64,000 bases of DNA from Anaspis maculata (GCA_949128115.1 OX421962.1:37347745-37411744), one strand, 5' to 3'. Positions 11,291 through 25,041 are shown, numbered from the stretch's first letter. Program-made: numbers and translations. Notes: generated by a model not told the origin, from the letters alone.

Positions 11291-11640
11291 TTGTTGATGA
11301 GTTGATGACTGAGCCATTATTTCAAGATAGGTACCTATCCGCTGTAAAACACTGGCAGACTAATTTTCAGCTTTGTCTTCCAATTTACCCCTAACTTCGA
11401 GTGTGGTTCGCAAGAGTTGAGTGGGAACTAGCCAAAACGAGTGATAGATCGTCAATTTTAGAATTCAATGGTGAGTTTCTTGACACCTCGTTATTTTTTT
11501 ACTGTTTTTAGCGCATTTTCCATCTTGATGAAAATCGCTATTGCAACCGCTTTGTCCGTCCGTCCGTCCGTCCGTTCCTCGAACTCCTCCCAAACTAGAC
11601 GCCCTAGCTTTCAAATTTTTTCGTTGTTACATAGCTGTCA
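11291..11640. other. Unassigned DNA with (GTCC)n microsatellite
   Basis: It holds GTCC repeated about six times at 11553-11576. A degraded inverted counterpart, GGACAAACGGACGAATGGAC, lies at about 13651-13670 beyond the 260-bp array, so the array appears bracketed by inverted copies. Confidence 0.5.
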
Positions 11641-13330
11641 CTCCCAAAGGAGGGCTAGGCTATATTGAATATCTATATTGCGCCGCCAACATAGAGAAAA
11701 CCGCCCCCGATAAACTTGAAATAACATGATATTGCAATTTCTCCCAGACCTACTGATCTGGTGTTCTCATTTTATGAATAATACATAGTTGCCACTTATA
11801 AACGTGAGCCCAGAAACATTCCGCCTTCAATATGCGCCGCCGATATGAAAAAATTGCTAAAAACCGCCCCCAATCACTTTAAAATGAAAAACATGAACCC
11901 GAAGACAAAGCGATCTAATTCTTTCGGTATATGAACAGCTGACTAAAAATGGAAAAGGATAGGCTACTTTTGGTTAGTCGCCGCCCCCAGATTCCGCCCC
12001 CAAACGACAAATAGTGCAACTTTCACAATTTTACTGATTGAGATGTTCTCTCAAACATTTAGAAACTACCAACTCAAATTGTGCAACATTTGCTTAGCCG
12101 AACGCTGCCGCTCCCACACGCCGCCCCCAAAGTAAGAGATAAATGAAAAACATGAACCCGAAGATATAACGATCTAAGTCTTTCGCTATATAGATAGCTG
12201 ACTAAAAATGGGAAAGGATAGGCTATTTGTGATATGGTGCCGCCTCCAGCTTCCGCCCCCAAAAGAAAAAAAGTGCAAATTTCAACAATTTAGACTGATT
12301 CAGATGTTGATGTTACCTCAAACATTCAGAAACTGTCAACTCAAACTGTGCAAGAATTTCTTCGCCAAACTCTGCCGCTCCCACACGCCGCCCCCAAAGC
12401 AAGAGATAACTGTAAAACATAAACCTGAAGACAAAGCGATCTGATTCTTTCGCTATATAGATAGCTTACTGCAAATGGGAAAACATAGGCCACTTTTGAT
12501 TAACCGCCGCCTCCAGCTTCCGCCCCCTAAACAAAAAAAAACAACTTTCACAATTTTCACTGATTGTCATATTTTCTTGAACATTTAGAAACTCCCAACT
12601 CAAACTGTGTAACAGCTACTTTGCCGAGTGCTGCCGCCCCCAAATGCTGCCCTTAAAAAAAGAGATAAATAAAAAACACAAACCCAAAGACTTAACGATC
12701 TAATTCTTCCGCTATATGGATAGCTGACTAAAAATGGGAAAGTATAGGCTACTTTTGATATGGCGCCGCCTCCAGCTTCCGCCCCCAAAAGAAAAAAGTG
12801 CAACTTCCAACAATTTTCACTGATTTGGATGTTGATGTTACCTCAAACATAGAAAAACTCCCAGGTCAAACCGTGCAAGAATGTCTTTGCCAAACTCTGC
12901 CGCTCCCACACGCCGCCCCCAAAGTAAGAGATGAATGTAAAACATAAACCTGAAGATTGACGATCTAATTCTTTCGCTATATGTATAGATGACTAAAAAT
13001 TGGAAGAGATAGGTCACTTTTGATTAGTCGCCGCCTCCAGCTCCCGCCCCCAACCAAAAAAATGCAACTCTCATAATTTTCACTGATTTGTCATATTTCC
13101 TTACACATTTGGAAACCCCCAACTCAAACTGTGCAACAGTTACTTTCCCGAATGCTGCCGCCCCCACACGCTGCCCTCAAAGTAAGAGATGAATGAAAAA
13201 CATAAACCCGAAGACATAACGATCTAATTATTTCGCTGTATGGATAACCGACTAAAAATGGGAAAGAATAGGCTACTGTTGATTAGTGCTGCTCCCAGCT
13301 TCCGCCTCCAAACAAAAAAATATTGATGAT
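11641..13330. repeat. Tandem array, unit about 260 bp, rich in GCCGCCCCC
   Basis: The block GACTAAAAATGGGAAAG, or a close variant, recurs near 11941, 12200, 12468, 12726, 12991 and 13250, giving spacings of 258-268 bp. Each unit also has TTCGCTATATRGATAGCTG, CCGCCTCCAGCTTCCGCCCC and a CACGCCGCCCCCAAAG block. There are about six units; the first is degenerate. Unlike the 163-bp satellite, unit length varies. Open frames on both strands differ between units and look non-coding. Confidence 0.88.
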
Positions 13331-13690
13331 TGAAAGAATTTTCATTAAAATCTGTTTCATTGACAAGTACCCCATTCTGATAACAAAAAATAACAATGAG
13401 TTTCGACTGAAGAGAGTGGGCAAAGAATGATGTTTCTCCTTCAACCAAATTTCTTTACATTCATAATATGCCTCTTTAAGAAAATGCGCTACTGAGACTC
13501 ACGCACGTGAAGGCATACTCACTTGTTTAATCATGCGACGCTATATGTTTGTAAGTTTGTATGTATTAGCGTAAGAATCAGATCGTTAGAATTTCTCATG
13601 TAAGAGAAGTTGCAAGATTAGGAGGAGCAACAGGAGCTATATAAATAACGGACAAACGGACGAATGGACGAACAAAGCAGATACACATTA
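13331..13690. other. Unassigned spacer
   Basis: There is no gene. It includes the degraded inverted (GGAC)n relative at about 13651-13670. Confidence 0.4.
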
Positions 13691-15412
13691 TAGTGGACGT
13701 GGTACAACCGAAATAGGCAATATAAATTGCAAATGATGATAAAGGCAAACCACTTGGCAGGGTTACAACTGAGACCTGAATAAACGATTTGACCCGCAGT
13801 GCTTTTCTTTTCGTTCCTTAGGATTTGAATAGCGCCCCTTTTTCAAAATGGTGGATATTATCTAGGGGCAGAAGGTATCGAATAGCCTGGTGATGTCCAG
13901 CTTAGTAAAAATATAGGGGGCTATGTCTCAATCGGTTTCTGGGAAATCAAACACTAATTAAAAAAATGGTGGAACATTGACATCTACCGCAGGCAAATTT
14001 GGTGGAGGCGCCAAAAGGAATTTAGTACTGTCATAAGAAAATTGCTGTAACATTTTTATTTTCCAACGGATTTTGACACAAGACATTTTATTTTGAGAAA
14101 AAGTGAATTCTTCATGTTACCTTATACCTTTCATTGAAAAAAGACGTTGAGGAATGTTGAAAAAAAAAATAATAATTTGAAAAAAAAAAGATTTTCTACA
14201 TTTTTTGTATTTTTATGCAATTTGCCCTATTTGTAGACTTTGATGTGCCCCTTCTTAATTTGCACTTTTCCGATTTACATCTTTGCAGTACGCGCCGCCA
14301 TATTGAAAAAATGATGTCTGAAAAGAAGTTTTTCACAATATCTGAATTTTGGTCTATGTGACATTGAAATGTTTATATACATATGAAAGCACATTCAATC
14401 CTCCACAGTTTGACATCTGAACCAGCTCTGTGCGACTCACGGTTCTTAAGCTAGACCTTCTGGAAGTATCAATTTTTGGTTCCAAAAGAAATAAAAATCA
14501 CCTCTTGGAGCTGTGCCAGGTCCACCAATGTTTATGATTTGAGATAAATGACGACACGTTATTGATGGGTGACTTGATTAAGACATGGTGGTGATCCATG
14601 CAGTGGTGAAATCTGGTAGGCACGGTCACTATTTAACACCGAAAATTGATACTCCCGGAAGCTCTAGCTCAAGAACCCCGAGTCGCACAGAAATGGTTCA
14701 GGTGTCAAATCGTGGAGAATTGAATGTTCTTTCATACGTATATAAACATTTCAATCTCGCATGGACTCACATTTAGATATTGTCAAAAACTTCTCTTCAG
14801 ATTTCATTTTTTCAAGATGACGGTGCGCACTGCAAAGATATAAATCGGAAAAGTGCAAATTCAGAAAGGGCACAACAAAATCTACAAATATAGCAATTTT
14901 CAGGAAAATAAAAAATGAAAAAAATCTTTTTTTTTCAAATTATTCTTCTTTTTTTTTCAACATTCCTCAATGTCTTTTTTTATGGAAGGTATAAGATAAC
15001 AAAAAGAATTCACTTCTTCACAAAATGAGATACCTTGTGTTAAAATCGGTTGAAAAATGAAAATATTTCAGCAATTTTCTTATGACCGTACAAAATTCAT
15101 TTTGGCGCCTCCACCAAATTTGCCTGCGACAGATGTCAATGTTCCATCATTTTTTTTTGTGTTTCATGTCCCAGAAATCGATCGAGACATAGCTCCATAT
15201 ATTTTAACGAAGCTGGACATCACCAGACTATTCGATACCTTCTGCCCCTAGATAAAATCCGCCATTTTGAAAAAGGGGCGATATTCAAATCCTAAGGGAC
15301 GAAAATGAAAGCACTGCGGGTCAAATCGTTCATTCAAGTCTTAGTTACGATCCTGCCAAGTGGTTTGCCTTTATCATCATTTGCAACTTGTTTTTTCCTA
15401 CCACGTCCACTA
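13691..15412. mobile_element. Foldback element, 1.7 kb, TAGTGG ends, TTA target duplication
   Basis: The left arm (13691-14480) and right arm (14638-15412) are reverse complements over about 780 bp with scattered mismatches. Checkpoints are TAGTGGACGTGGTA with TACCACGTCCACTA, TTGACCCGCAGTGC with GCACTGCGGGTCAA, GGACATCACCAGACTATTCG with its left partner, and TGTGCGACTC with GAGTCGCACA. The 157-bp loop has no ORF of interest. Both outer ends are flanked by TTA, a 3-bp duplication. The TAGTGG end and 3-bp duplication are shared with 45780-48726. I could not assign a superfamily. Confidence 0.88.
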
Positions 15413-15817
15413 TTAATTACCATACTTCACCAAGGTGGAAAATGCGCTCACTTTCACCCCCATCCAAAATCCAGATTTTTTTTCTATCTTTTTTCTAAAT
15501 CGTGATTTCGTTGTTATTTAAGAGTGCGATGTTGTAGTTACTAATTAGCGAGCAGATGTGATAAGGATGACCTAGAAACCCAATGAAACCGAGGGGTAAA
15601 TCACTTTGGAAATCTGTCAGAAGCTTTGGACGAAATCATTAGAAATAATAATTGAAAAATCATTAGCGATTGTTGTACGTTCTTCCATAATTTTGCGAAT
15701 GATTTACACCTCGAATGAAACTGATTAATAGAGCTTAGTTGGGCTTGAATATAGGTTTCGTTCATGTGGTAAATATTATCATAAAACACATCCGGTGCAA
15801 AATCCACTTCATGCAAC
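15413..15817. other. Unassigned spacer
   Basis: I see nothing recognisable. Confidence 0.4.
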
Positions 15818-16279
15818 TATACAGGTAACCCAACGAAAACCAAATAGATACATTTTCGGGTATTTGCCCTCATTTTTTCGAAAGAAGCCCGAACAAGTCG
15901 ACTTTGTTTTCAAGGGGGACATTCAACTGGTATTAATTTAACCGTGAAGTTTCACCCCCGTAGTCAGGGTGGCAGCCCCTTTGAAAATATCGAATGACAA
16001 CTGGGGTTAAGTGACTCATCCCTAGACTCATCATTTTAAAGCTGGTTCAATTGTTTCTACAGCGGTGTTATTATTTCTTCAATTCGATGCAAATTTTCAA
16101 AGATGATGTTAATTTTAGTGTTTTTCGAGAGCTACAGCCCCTTCCAGGAGGCTGGCTTGAGGTTGCCGAACCCATGACGGGGCTTATTTATCTCTAGTTA
16201 ACATATAACAGTATACAAACAATTAAAGTCAAGTGCCCGAAAACCTATCTGTTTCGTTTTCGTTGGGCCACCCTGTATA
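15818..16279. mobile_element. TACAGGGTG-type element, 458 bp, TA target duplication
   Basis: The body at 15820-16277 has terminal inverted repeats of about 50 bp. The left end reads TACAGGTAACCCAACGAAAA; the right end reads inward as TACAGGGTGGCCCAACGAAA. TA flanks both ends. The middle is single-copy, so it resembles a conventional MITE more than a full palindrome. The TA duplication and CAGGGTG-type ends would fit a Tc1/mariner-like transposase, which is an inference. Confidence 0.8.
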
Positions 16280-17856
16280 AAGTCTTCAACACCAAATTTT
16301 CAGGAACACAAGAGATTTGACCGGATTTTTCGTTGAACGCTCGTTATAAAGCCCGATTCGTTTTATAGGTAGATTCAAATTAAGTTTTTAGGTCTTTAAA
16401 TCTGATATTTCAAAAGTTCCTAGCATTTCGTTGTTGGTCAGGCCAGGTCAGGTCATGGTGGTTTTGAAATTGAAGCTTGACTGTGCTTTTCAAATGGTTG
16501 GTGCCGCCCATGATTGTATTTATTTTGTGTGCTGTTCACTTTCTGGGTACTGAAAACTCCTATATAAAATTATGCTATGTTAGGACGTTAAATTTCTACC
16601 AAAGATTTGAGTTTTTTAGAGTTTGGCATCGCGATAATACTCATAGTCTCAGCCCATAGCAAAACACACGTCCAGCATACAGACCCTTATTATTACTTTA
16701 CCTCGGCAATGGGTATTACATTGAGGACGCTTTCAGCTTGTTTCGTATCAAGCGAATTTAGACACTCATGCCAAAGCGTAGTGACGGTACCCTTTCAATA
16801 GAAGTTTCACTCCAAAAAGACGAGTTGTATGAAATCTCGTATAATACAATTTCCATCGAAGTTGAATTTCCGCATTGAAGGAGAATTATAGGTATGTATA
16901 AGCAAGAGAAAGGGGGAAGTTTGTTTTGTTTTCGTCCTACCAGGTTCTTTCTTGGTGTATTACGCAGGGTTCAGACACCTTCGGCGTTATCCTTTGCGTT
17001 CGTCGTTCGTTTTCTCTCTTTCCTCGTTTAGCTCGCAGATCGAAGTCGGAACGGCCTCTCTGCCTGCTGATGCCGCTGCTGCCTTGCCTGTTCGCTACTC
17101 CTGCCCGGCGTAAACGAGGGAGACGTTGACCTCCCAACGTCACTGGCCGACCTAGTGTCGTCACTGATATTAGCTCACCCCTTATCGGTCACGGCCTCCT
17201 CCGTGCTATTATTATAGTAGTTACGCTTCCATAACTGCACATACCATTCTTCGGCCGTAGTTCAGTCACTGCACTACACGTCGAGAGCGCACAACCCCGC
17301 TGCATTCAAGATTCAAGCATAGAAACTGGAAAGGATATTAGACGTTTTCGAGTTCTCCTATTTGCATCAATCGCAAAAAATTACAACGTCGATGATCAGC
17401 GTCACACAATGTCACAATGTCACTTGTGCAATTAAATTTTGAATTTTCAAATATATTACAGAAATACGACGCAGAGGGCACATCTTGCTTTGTTCTTTGT
17501 CAAGTGCCGAAAGCCCATAGAGAAAGATAGCAAATGTCCATCTTCGTCGCATTCATCTAATGAACGGAGTGACTATTTTTTATTTTTCGTAGCTATAATA
17601 GTCTCTTTGCTCGCAGCTTTTGCGCAGGTGTTCGCGTAGCAACATTCAAAAATATTCGCACGTTTGTAGCCATGTGCATCTGATAATAGTCGAGTTCATG
17701 CAACGTGAACGAAAAGTGCGTCCACAGGAGCAACCAATCGAATTCGACAAATATGAATTCCAACAGTTCGATTGATTTCTTCACCGGGAGCTATCTTACA
17801 TTTTACCCTTCTCATTTGATGCTATATGCATGCGCTTCGGAACTCAGTAAACAGTA
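16280..17856. other. Unassigned DNA with a CpG-rich island (about 16940-17330)
   Basis: There is no gene I can support. The segment at about 16970-17320 is CpG-rich and unlike its neighbours. It could be an untranslated first exon or promoter; CAGTCACTGCACT near 17264-17276 is initiator-like, but there is no clear TATA box. Open frames on both strands there are under 80 codons. Confidence 0.35.
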
Positions 17857-19427
17857 ATAGACCGTGAGCTAGCGGCCTTTAAGATCATGTCTTCTCTGAC
17901 CGCACCATACTTCTTGTGGTGATAGCCACCCACATGGTAGTTGCTGAAACGCCAGTCTGCCTCCCCAAAGCGAGTCGTCTTGCCATTTGTCAAAAGTCCC
18001 CCAAAAAACCTAATTTTGCACCGTTGATCCGATCGACTTGAAATTTGGTATACAGACAAAGTCTTGCTGTCAAATGAGCTGATTAGTTTTTGGCCGTCAT
18101 CGTCATCTGTCAAGTGGAAGTTTCATTATCAAAAAATGACAGAAGTTTTATTTCTTGACTTGCAATATGTAATTTGAGAGCTCTAAAAGAACTGTATTCA
18201 GGTCAGTAAAAAGTACTCCTCCAACTCTCATTCGTCGGTAATTAAAAAATATCAAAACTGATATTAATATATCAAAAAATGTCAAAACTTTGACATTTTA
18301 TTCTTCAAAGTCTATCCGAAAGACTGAGTCAAATTCGGCATAAAGCAACAAACTAAAATAATCTAATTCAATCTGCAGTTGGAGTTTTCCACCATTTCCC
18401 AACAAGGCGTTACAAATTTTTAAATTTTCTCTTGGCCGTTGCCACCAGAGAGGGCCGCTCAAGCGGATTCTGACCAGGACGACACACGTTTAGTGTAGAA
18501 CTCAACTCAGATGGTCTTTTCTGCTCGGGGATTGACTTTTTCCGACAAATTTCAACTGGTATCAAACGTAGATTGGATTGGGTGTAATGTAGGCCTATTT
18601 TCAAACGCGACGTGGTTTTTTGGCGGCTATTTTTTCAAAAAGCAATTGCACATTCCGTAATTATTATCCGTCGGAAGACCGGAGACGCGTCGCAGTTGAA
18701 AATAGGCATACATGACGCCCAATCCAATCTGCTTTTGATATCAATTGAAATTTTCAGAAAAAAGTCAATCCCCGAGCTGGAAAGACCGTCTGAGTTGAGT
18801 TCTACACTAAACGTGTGTCGTACTCGTCAAAATCGGGGTGAGCGGCCTTTTCGGGTGGCAACGGCCAAGAGAAAATAAAAAATTCGTAACGCCTTGTTGG
18901 GAAATGGTGGGAAACTCAAACTGCAGATTTAATTAGATCATTTTGGTTTGCTGCTTTATACCGGATTTGATGCCAGTCCATCGGATAGATTTTGAAGAAA
19001 TGAATGTCAAAGTTTTAAACTTTGATATTTTTTATCAACTCACAAATGACAGTTAGAAGAGTACTTCAAACTGCTCTGGATACAGTTTTTTTAAGGGTTT
19101 CGAATAGCATGCAAGTCAAGTTTTGTGAAATAAAACTTCCGTCATTTTTTGATAATGACGCTTCCACTTGACAGATGACAGCCAAAAACTAATCAGCTCA
19201 TTTGACAGCAAGACCTTGTCTGTATACCTAATTTCAAGTCGATCGGATTAACGGTGCAAAATTGGGTTTTTTTGGGTAACTTTTGACAACTGGCAGCCCC
19301 CAAGACGACTCGCTTTGGGGAGGCAGACTGGCGTTTCAGCAACTACTATGTGGGTGACTATCACCACAAGAAGTATGTTGCGGTCAGAAAATGACATGAT
19401 CTCAAAGGCCGCTAGCTCACGGTCTAT
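17857..19427. mobile_element. Foldback element, 1.57 kb, 75-bp loop
   Basis: The left arm (17857-18612) and right arm (18688-19427) pair over about 750 bp. Checkpoints are ATAGACCGTGAGCTAGCGGC with GCCGCTAGCTCACGGTCTAT, GACTGGCGTTTCAGCAACTA with its left partner, and TTAGTGTAGAACTCAACTCA with TGAGTTGAGTTCTACACTAA. Frames up to 89 codons occur in the arms and mirror each other, so they are not taken as genes. I could not define a target duplication with confidence. Confidence 0.88.
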
Positions 19428-19709
19428 AAAATGTTCAAGCGGTGCCCGTGATCGAATTCTTTGCTTTTTGATTTCGACTAACTGCGACTTTCAAGTGAGC
19501 TGTTAGTTGTGTTACGCTTATGATTGACTGAAATGGCGTCAGCTTCTTCATCGCTGTCGGCAGCTGACAGACAAGCCAAATTATTAATTTTTCCAGCTTG
19601 TTAGAGTTTGAAGATTGGTTCACGCACTTCTCATATAAACCAATCAGCGCAAAGCTACCCGATACGGGCGCACCTGCGCCAAAAGGACCTTAGGTATAGT
19701 GGGAGGGGG
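19428..19709. other. Unassigned spacer
   Basis: A short spacer between two palindromes. I see nothing recognisable. Confidence 0.4.
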
Positions 19710-21367
19710 GGATTAACGGCCAAGAATGAAATATGATGTGTGCATTTTGTGATTAAAGCAAGAAATTTTGCTTACTTGTTCAGAAAACCCTCCTTCGCAA
19801 TTCTAGATGTGGCGCCACGCAAAATTTCGCACCTGACTGTATTACGGTCAATATACCTGCTAGGGGTGAATTCTGCGAATATGGTTCCTGGTCGGTCTCT
19901 GGTACCACAGTCGGTATTTTTGAGCTTTGTTTAGTTGAAAATGCATACAGAAATGAGTGAAGAGTACATTTTCACATGTAAAGTTTCAAATGATGCCTTC
20001 ACACGTTGTTTTTATACATTTAAAGATCAATTTTATTTTAAAACGAAGATAGTAAATAACTTGCTATAACCTCGGAAAAAATATGGACGCCCTGAAAATT
20101 TGATATTCTGTGTAAAATTTAGTGCCCTATTACATATCCAAAATCACCAAAAATCGCACCCCGAAGCTTCGAGTTATTGGAGGGGAGATGAAACATTGCA
20201 ACTCAAAATGAAGGGTATGGAACCCAATGGAACCCGTCAATCAAATGGATGCAAATACGTATTACGTAAGGTGAGTAAAAATTATAACTCACCTTTGAAA
20301 GTTCGAGGATCTGTGCAGATCTCAATTCCCTATAAGATAAACAAAATCTTTATAAATCGCACTGCAGGGTATTGAGTTACCACTTGAAGGTGCATGCTGC
20401 AGTGTTCTGGTCATTAGTAGACGCCGAGCCGTACCGACTAAAGTTCAAATCGATTTTTTCTATCTCGAATAACAAAGTTACAGATCGAATGGATGATTTT
20501 TGTGAAGAATACAGTTCAATCTAATGGCCTCTGAAATATTTTCAAAGATGAATACCTCTAACATAAAAAAAAGTTTTGCGAAAATTGTCAAAGAAAAACT
20601 GTTTTTTTCAAGGTAACTTGTTCGAACTTATTTTTATCCAAATTTACACATCGGATTCAAGTTCAGGACATTGAATTTAGTCGGAAAAGATACCAATCTT
20701 GTGTGATCGATTCTCTATGGCCCAGGAAGAAAAAGAGCCACCCAGCCGAGTTGTACCCCTCCCCACGACGCCCCTTCAACAATGATCGACACTTTTTGTG
20801 CCAAAATGGTATCAACGAGATGTGATGAGTTGAACTACGACGTATTTGAATCCATTGGAATGACGGGTTCCATACCCTTCATTTTGAGTCGCAATTTTTA
20901 CCCCCCCCCCCCCCCCTCCATTAACTCGAAGCCTCGGAGTGCGAGTTTGGGCGATTTTGGATATGTAGTAAGGCACTCGATTCTAAACAGAATATCAAAT
21001 TTTCAGGACGTCTATATTTTTGCCGAGGTTTTGGCAATTTTTGTACCATCTTTCCTGTACTAAAAACAAAATTGGCCTTAAAATGTATAAAAACAACGTG
21101 TAAAGGCAGTTCTACATGTATTTTTAACTAAATAGAACTAAAAAATACCGACTGCGGTACCAGAGACCGAGACCGGCCAGGAACCATTTTTTCAGAATTT
21201 ATCCCTAGCAGCATATAGTCTAGCAGGTATACCAACCGCAATACAGTGCCTCTGGCGCAAAATCTTGCGTGGCGCCACATCTGGAATTGCAAAGAAGGGT
21301 CTTCTGAATAAGCATGCCAAATTTCATGCTTCAATCACAAAGTGTACAGACCATTCCGCTAACCCCT
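19710..21367. mobile_element. Foldback element, 1.66 kb, with C16 tract in one arm
   Basis: The left arm (about 19710-20276) pairs with the right arm (about 20838-21367). Checkpoints are AGATGTGGCGCCACGCAAAA with its right partner, GGTCTCTGGTACC with GGTACCAGAGACC, GGGTATGGAACCCAATGGAA with its partner, and GGGGATTAACGG with CCGCTAACCCC at the ends. The right arm has a run of 16 C at 20901-20916 where the left has only a short G run, so the tract grew after the palindrome formed. The loop of about 560 bp holds no recognised gene. Confidence 0.82.
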
Positions 21368-24300
21368 TCACTAGTGAATGAGAATGGCTATTGCAAAAAA
21401 CGGAATTACCTAGTGCAGGTATATGTGATCACCGATGAGTGTTGAGGATTAGCTCCAGATTAGCCCTCCTACGTCGAACAGTTACCCTCCAGCCCCCATT
21501 TTGTAACGTAGCTCAAGAAGAAAGTTGGAGCAAAAGAAAAGCTCTCTGTTACCGCATCATTATGAATCACACATAACACATACAATTGCCCACTTGCAGG
21601 AATGCATTTAATGCCTCGTAATGATCGAAAGGAGATGCAGATTTACTACTGCATGCCATAATCGAAAGAAGAACTTTTACATCAAGTGCATGAAATCGAT
21701 TATGTATGCAATTATTGATTCAATAATTGCGCAATTAGCGCGCTAGTACATGTTGAGGTAGGCATAATCGCTTCCGATGTTCAGCAGTGGCAGTAGTTTA
21801 GCAAATGGAATAACTCGAAGGCTGGCATCAAGGCTGTAGCATTTTGGCTGCATGATGATGATAAATGCACCCAGTCTTTTACGCGATCCAATTTCCTCAT
21901 TGCAGTTCCTCTCATTTTATGTCAAATCGTAAAATATGTTGTGAAAATTTTATTATTAGAAACTCCCGGGGACACGAGTAAATGTATTCTTGAGAAAATA
22001 AATTACTCGTGCTTGCATAATTACGCTTCAAGACAAAGCAGCTGAATCGCTGCGATATTAGAGGATATAGCGGTGCATTCTAATGATGTTTTGCGACAGT
22101 TCCAATAACAATATTTCATAAAATCAAATTAGTGTGACAGTTTGGCTGTGCTGTGCGATCTTGATTGTTGGTTAGGCCCCGGAGTCTATTTCATTCAGCT
22201 GCTTTGCAACTTTTGACTTTGCACTCTGCAGTTTTTCCAGGCTAGAAGCGTCCAAATAGGGTGACTGCGTGTAGAGGGAGTTTATGTCAAAATGTCAATA
22301 GTGTCATTGTCATCTGTCAAGTTTTATCCATGTTGGAGTCCACGTGAACCGGACTAACCTCACTAAATACTGTTATTTTTACGTGTTTTGTCAACATACA
22401 CGTAACGTTGTTTGGCGTTTACGAGATCGAGATTGTGATTTCTAATCATTCTAACAATGCCTTACACCTGTTATGTGCCCTAATGCAGTAAGGGTTATTT
22501 CTACCCCCATACCTTAGCCTGACCCACCCCTGGTAAATTATTTTAGAATTAATCTTGCCTCATTTTATTGGGCATAAGAAGGTTAGTGGATGTGTCAAGT
22601 TTGATTGATTTCCCTTGAACGGTTTTGGAGATATTGGATAAAAACCATCTTCAGGGTCCCACCTTTAGGGGCCTGTAGCTCCCTTAGGAAGCGTTTCCGG
22701 ACCCATGTTTATAGGAACTTTTCTTCTTGTTTTGATGAGAGGAAGCTGCCTTAGAACGTTGTCGGTGTATTTTGCCAGGGATACCCTGTGTAGCTGTAAT
22801 AAACAAGGACGTTGTATGTAATAATCGAGTATGATACCACGAATGCAATGAAAATTACCGATAACTCTGAAAAATGTGCGAGTGCGTGTTGGCTGAAAAC
22901 TGCAAGAGCTTGTTTCTTCTGTTGTTTGGAAGGGGGGCTCATCTTTCGAACAACAGAAGAAAACAAATTAATGCGGTTTTCTTTTGGCAACACGCTTTTT
23001 TTTTACTTGTCTGGTTAATTTTCATTGCAAGAGTGGCATTCGGAAGAATACAAGACTGGCTATTAAATTATTGGAAAAGATCATCGATGCTGGATTATCA
23101 ATTGTGGATTATCGTTTATTGTTCTTCCAAATTTGTGTGCAAATTATCGGAGTTTTGACGTATGAGGTAAATATTATTCACCTACACTAAACGGAAAAGT
23201 TTAAAAACGGAATAGTTTATTTCAGACACAATCATGCCACACGCCCTACTTGCACCAGTGCCTAGCGCACCTTTACAGCAGGATAAGACCAACAAAACCT
23301 TGACACTCTCTTGAGGGTGAAGTGAAATTGCCATAACTTTGCACCATAATGATAATGCTCATTCTCAAGTTCGAGTCACAAATTGAGAGGTGGGTTTTTA
23401 TTTACAACGAGCTTAGGTAGCTTAAGGATAATTTAATAATAATAATAAGAACAACGTCTTAATATATTCGCGAGCCAGATGGAAATTATTTTAACAGAAC
23501 GATAGTTTAAACTTGAGCACTCGACACCCTACAGGTTGATAGACGGTCGTGGCGCCCGGAGGAAATTACAACAGCATACGTTTTTCCGCAGACGCAGAAC
23601 TAAATACTGCATAAGCTAGTTTCACCTTTTCAGGTATGTTCTCTTTCATTATCTGTCTTTATGCTCCTGCTGTTAATTTATTGGCTATACTTAATCAAAT
23701 TGAGCTTCCAAGTCGGCTTTAAAGCTTAAAATCATGGTTTTTGCGCGTCACGACTTAACATGATGCCTGGTGCATGCAAAATTAACAGCTAATTGATCGA
23801 GAAAGTCAAAATCAGAAGCCGTACTTCCCGTTCCGGAAAATTCTCTTGTGCCCAGTAGCCGGTGATAATTGATAGTTTTGGAAAATTTCTCGGCACGCAA
23901 ATATTTTTCATTTGGTAGGTGTGCACGGCTCCCCGGTTAATGAGTCTGAAAATCACGTAATCCAGCACTTATGGTTATGGTGTATGGTGGCATGGCAATC
24001 AGCGTTAATTGCAAATTACTCCCGAGTTTTCATACAAAACGCCATGTACCTAGAATATTGAAATTATAGAACTCCGGGTGAGCACGTACATCGTAATTAT
24101 TCGACATAATAGTGGCCATCTCTGCAAATCAAAAGAAGAACAAATCGAATCGCTGATAGGTGCCCATTAGGTTCGGAGTAATGAGCCAATTTGGGATTTT
24201 AATTAAGGATATTATACGTTGAAAGGTTGTCCCGATGCAATGCGCCGCGATGTAAGTAGCGAGTATGGCTATGTTTTAATTAAAGAAAATTAAAAGTTTC

Positions 24301-25041
24301 AAAACTTTACACAAGATAAATTTTTATTATGCCGACTTTGGGAGTTCTCGAGTACAATGATGTCAGCCAGCCCATGGGAAAGTTGAAACGTATCTCTGAA
24401 ACTGGTTACCACCAGAGCAATATTTTCCAGAAGAGCTTTTTTAAAACTTTTGCGATTTAGAAATAGCACTCAGGTGGGTGGGTAACTGGTAAGGTTAACG
24501 AGCTCTGACTTTTTTCCTTCTCATTAGGTTCCATAGTCGATTACCCACCTCAATATTAGAAGCTTCATCGCAAAATGGTGTTCCAGAGGATTGGATACCC
24601 AACCGCGACCGATCGGAAGCGTGCCGGACAAGTGAATGCACTTACTTCCGAGTCTCTGGGTACTCGCGCCGTTCGACGCAGCCCACCAGATGCAAGAGTG
24701 AAAGTTTCGCATAATGCCGTGGAAATCTCACCATCCATCGGCTATTATCTAGGAGGAGGAGGTATGAGCAAGAACTAACTTTCTGCGTATAGACCGAGGC
24801 ACTATGAGCTTGGGTCGTTGAACCGCTCCCGACAAGCTCAACACACTTAAATCAGATTAAGTTCAGCAGATTCTTCGTCTTCTTCGGCATCTCCTTGTAG
24901 TACTCGGACTAGAGGCGTTCGCACTGCAGTTCTGTTCTGCCTTCTTTCGCACTTCCTATTTTTGCTGCTAGATTATGGCTTAGCTGGCGGTCGCTTTGAA
25001 ATTGACTGAGCAACTCTAACTGAAACTTAGAACTTATTTTG
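21368..25041. other. Unassigned, mostly unique-looking DNA
   Basis: I see no supported gene. The longest frames (under 95 codons) overlap each other. A hairpin at 22912-22965 pairs TTTCTTCTGTTGTT with AACAACAGAAGAAAA across a loop of about 24 nt. Microsatellite (AAT)n occurs near 23433-23447. The 24575-24778 patch is CpG-rich with frames on both strands, neither recognisable. The stretch could be intron or intergenic sequence. Confidence 0.4.

Noticed and set aside
13691..15412. CACTA-superfamily assignment from the TAGTGG/CCACTA ends
   Set aside because: CACTA elements begin CACTA at the 5' end; here the order is the reverse, so the assignment is not justified.
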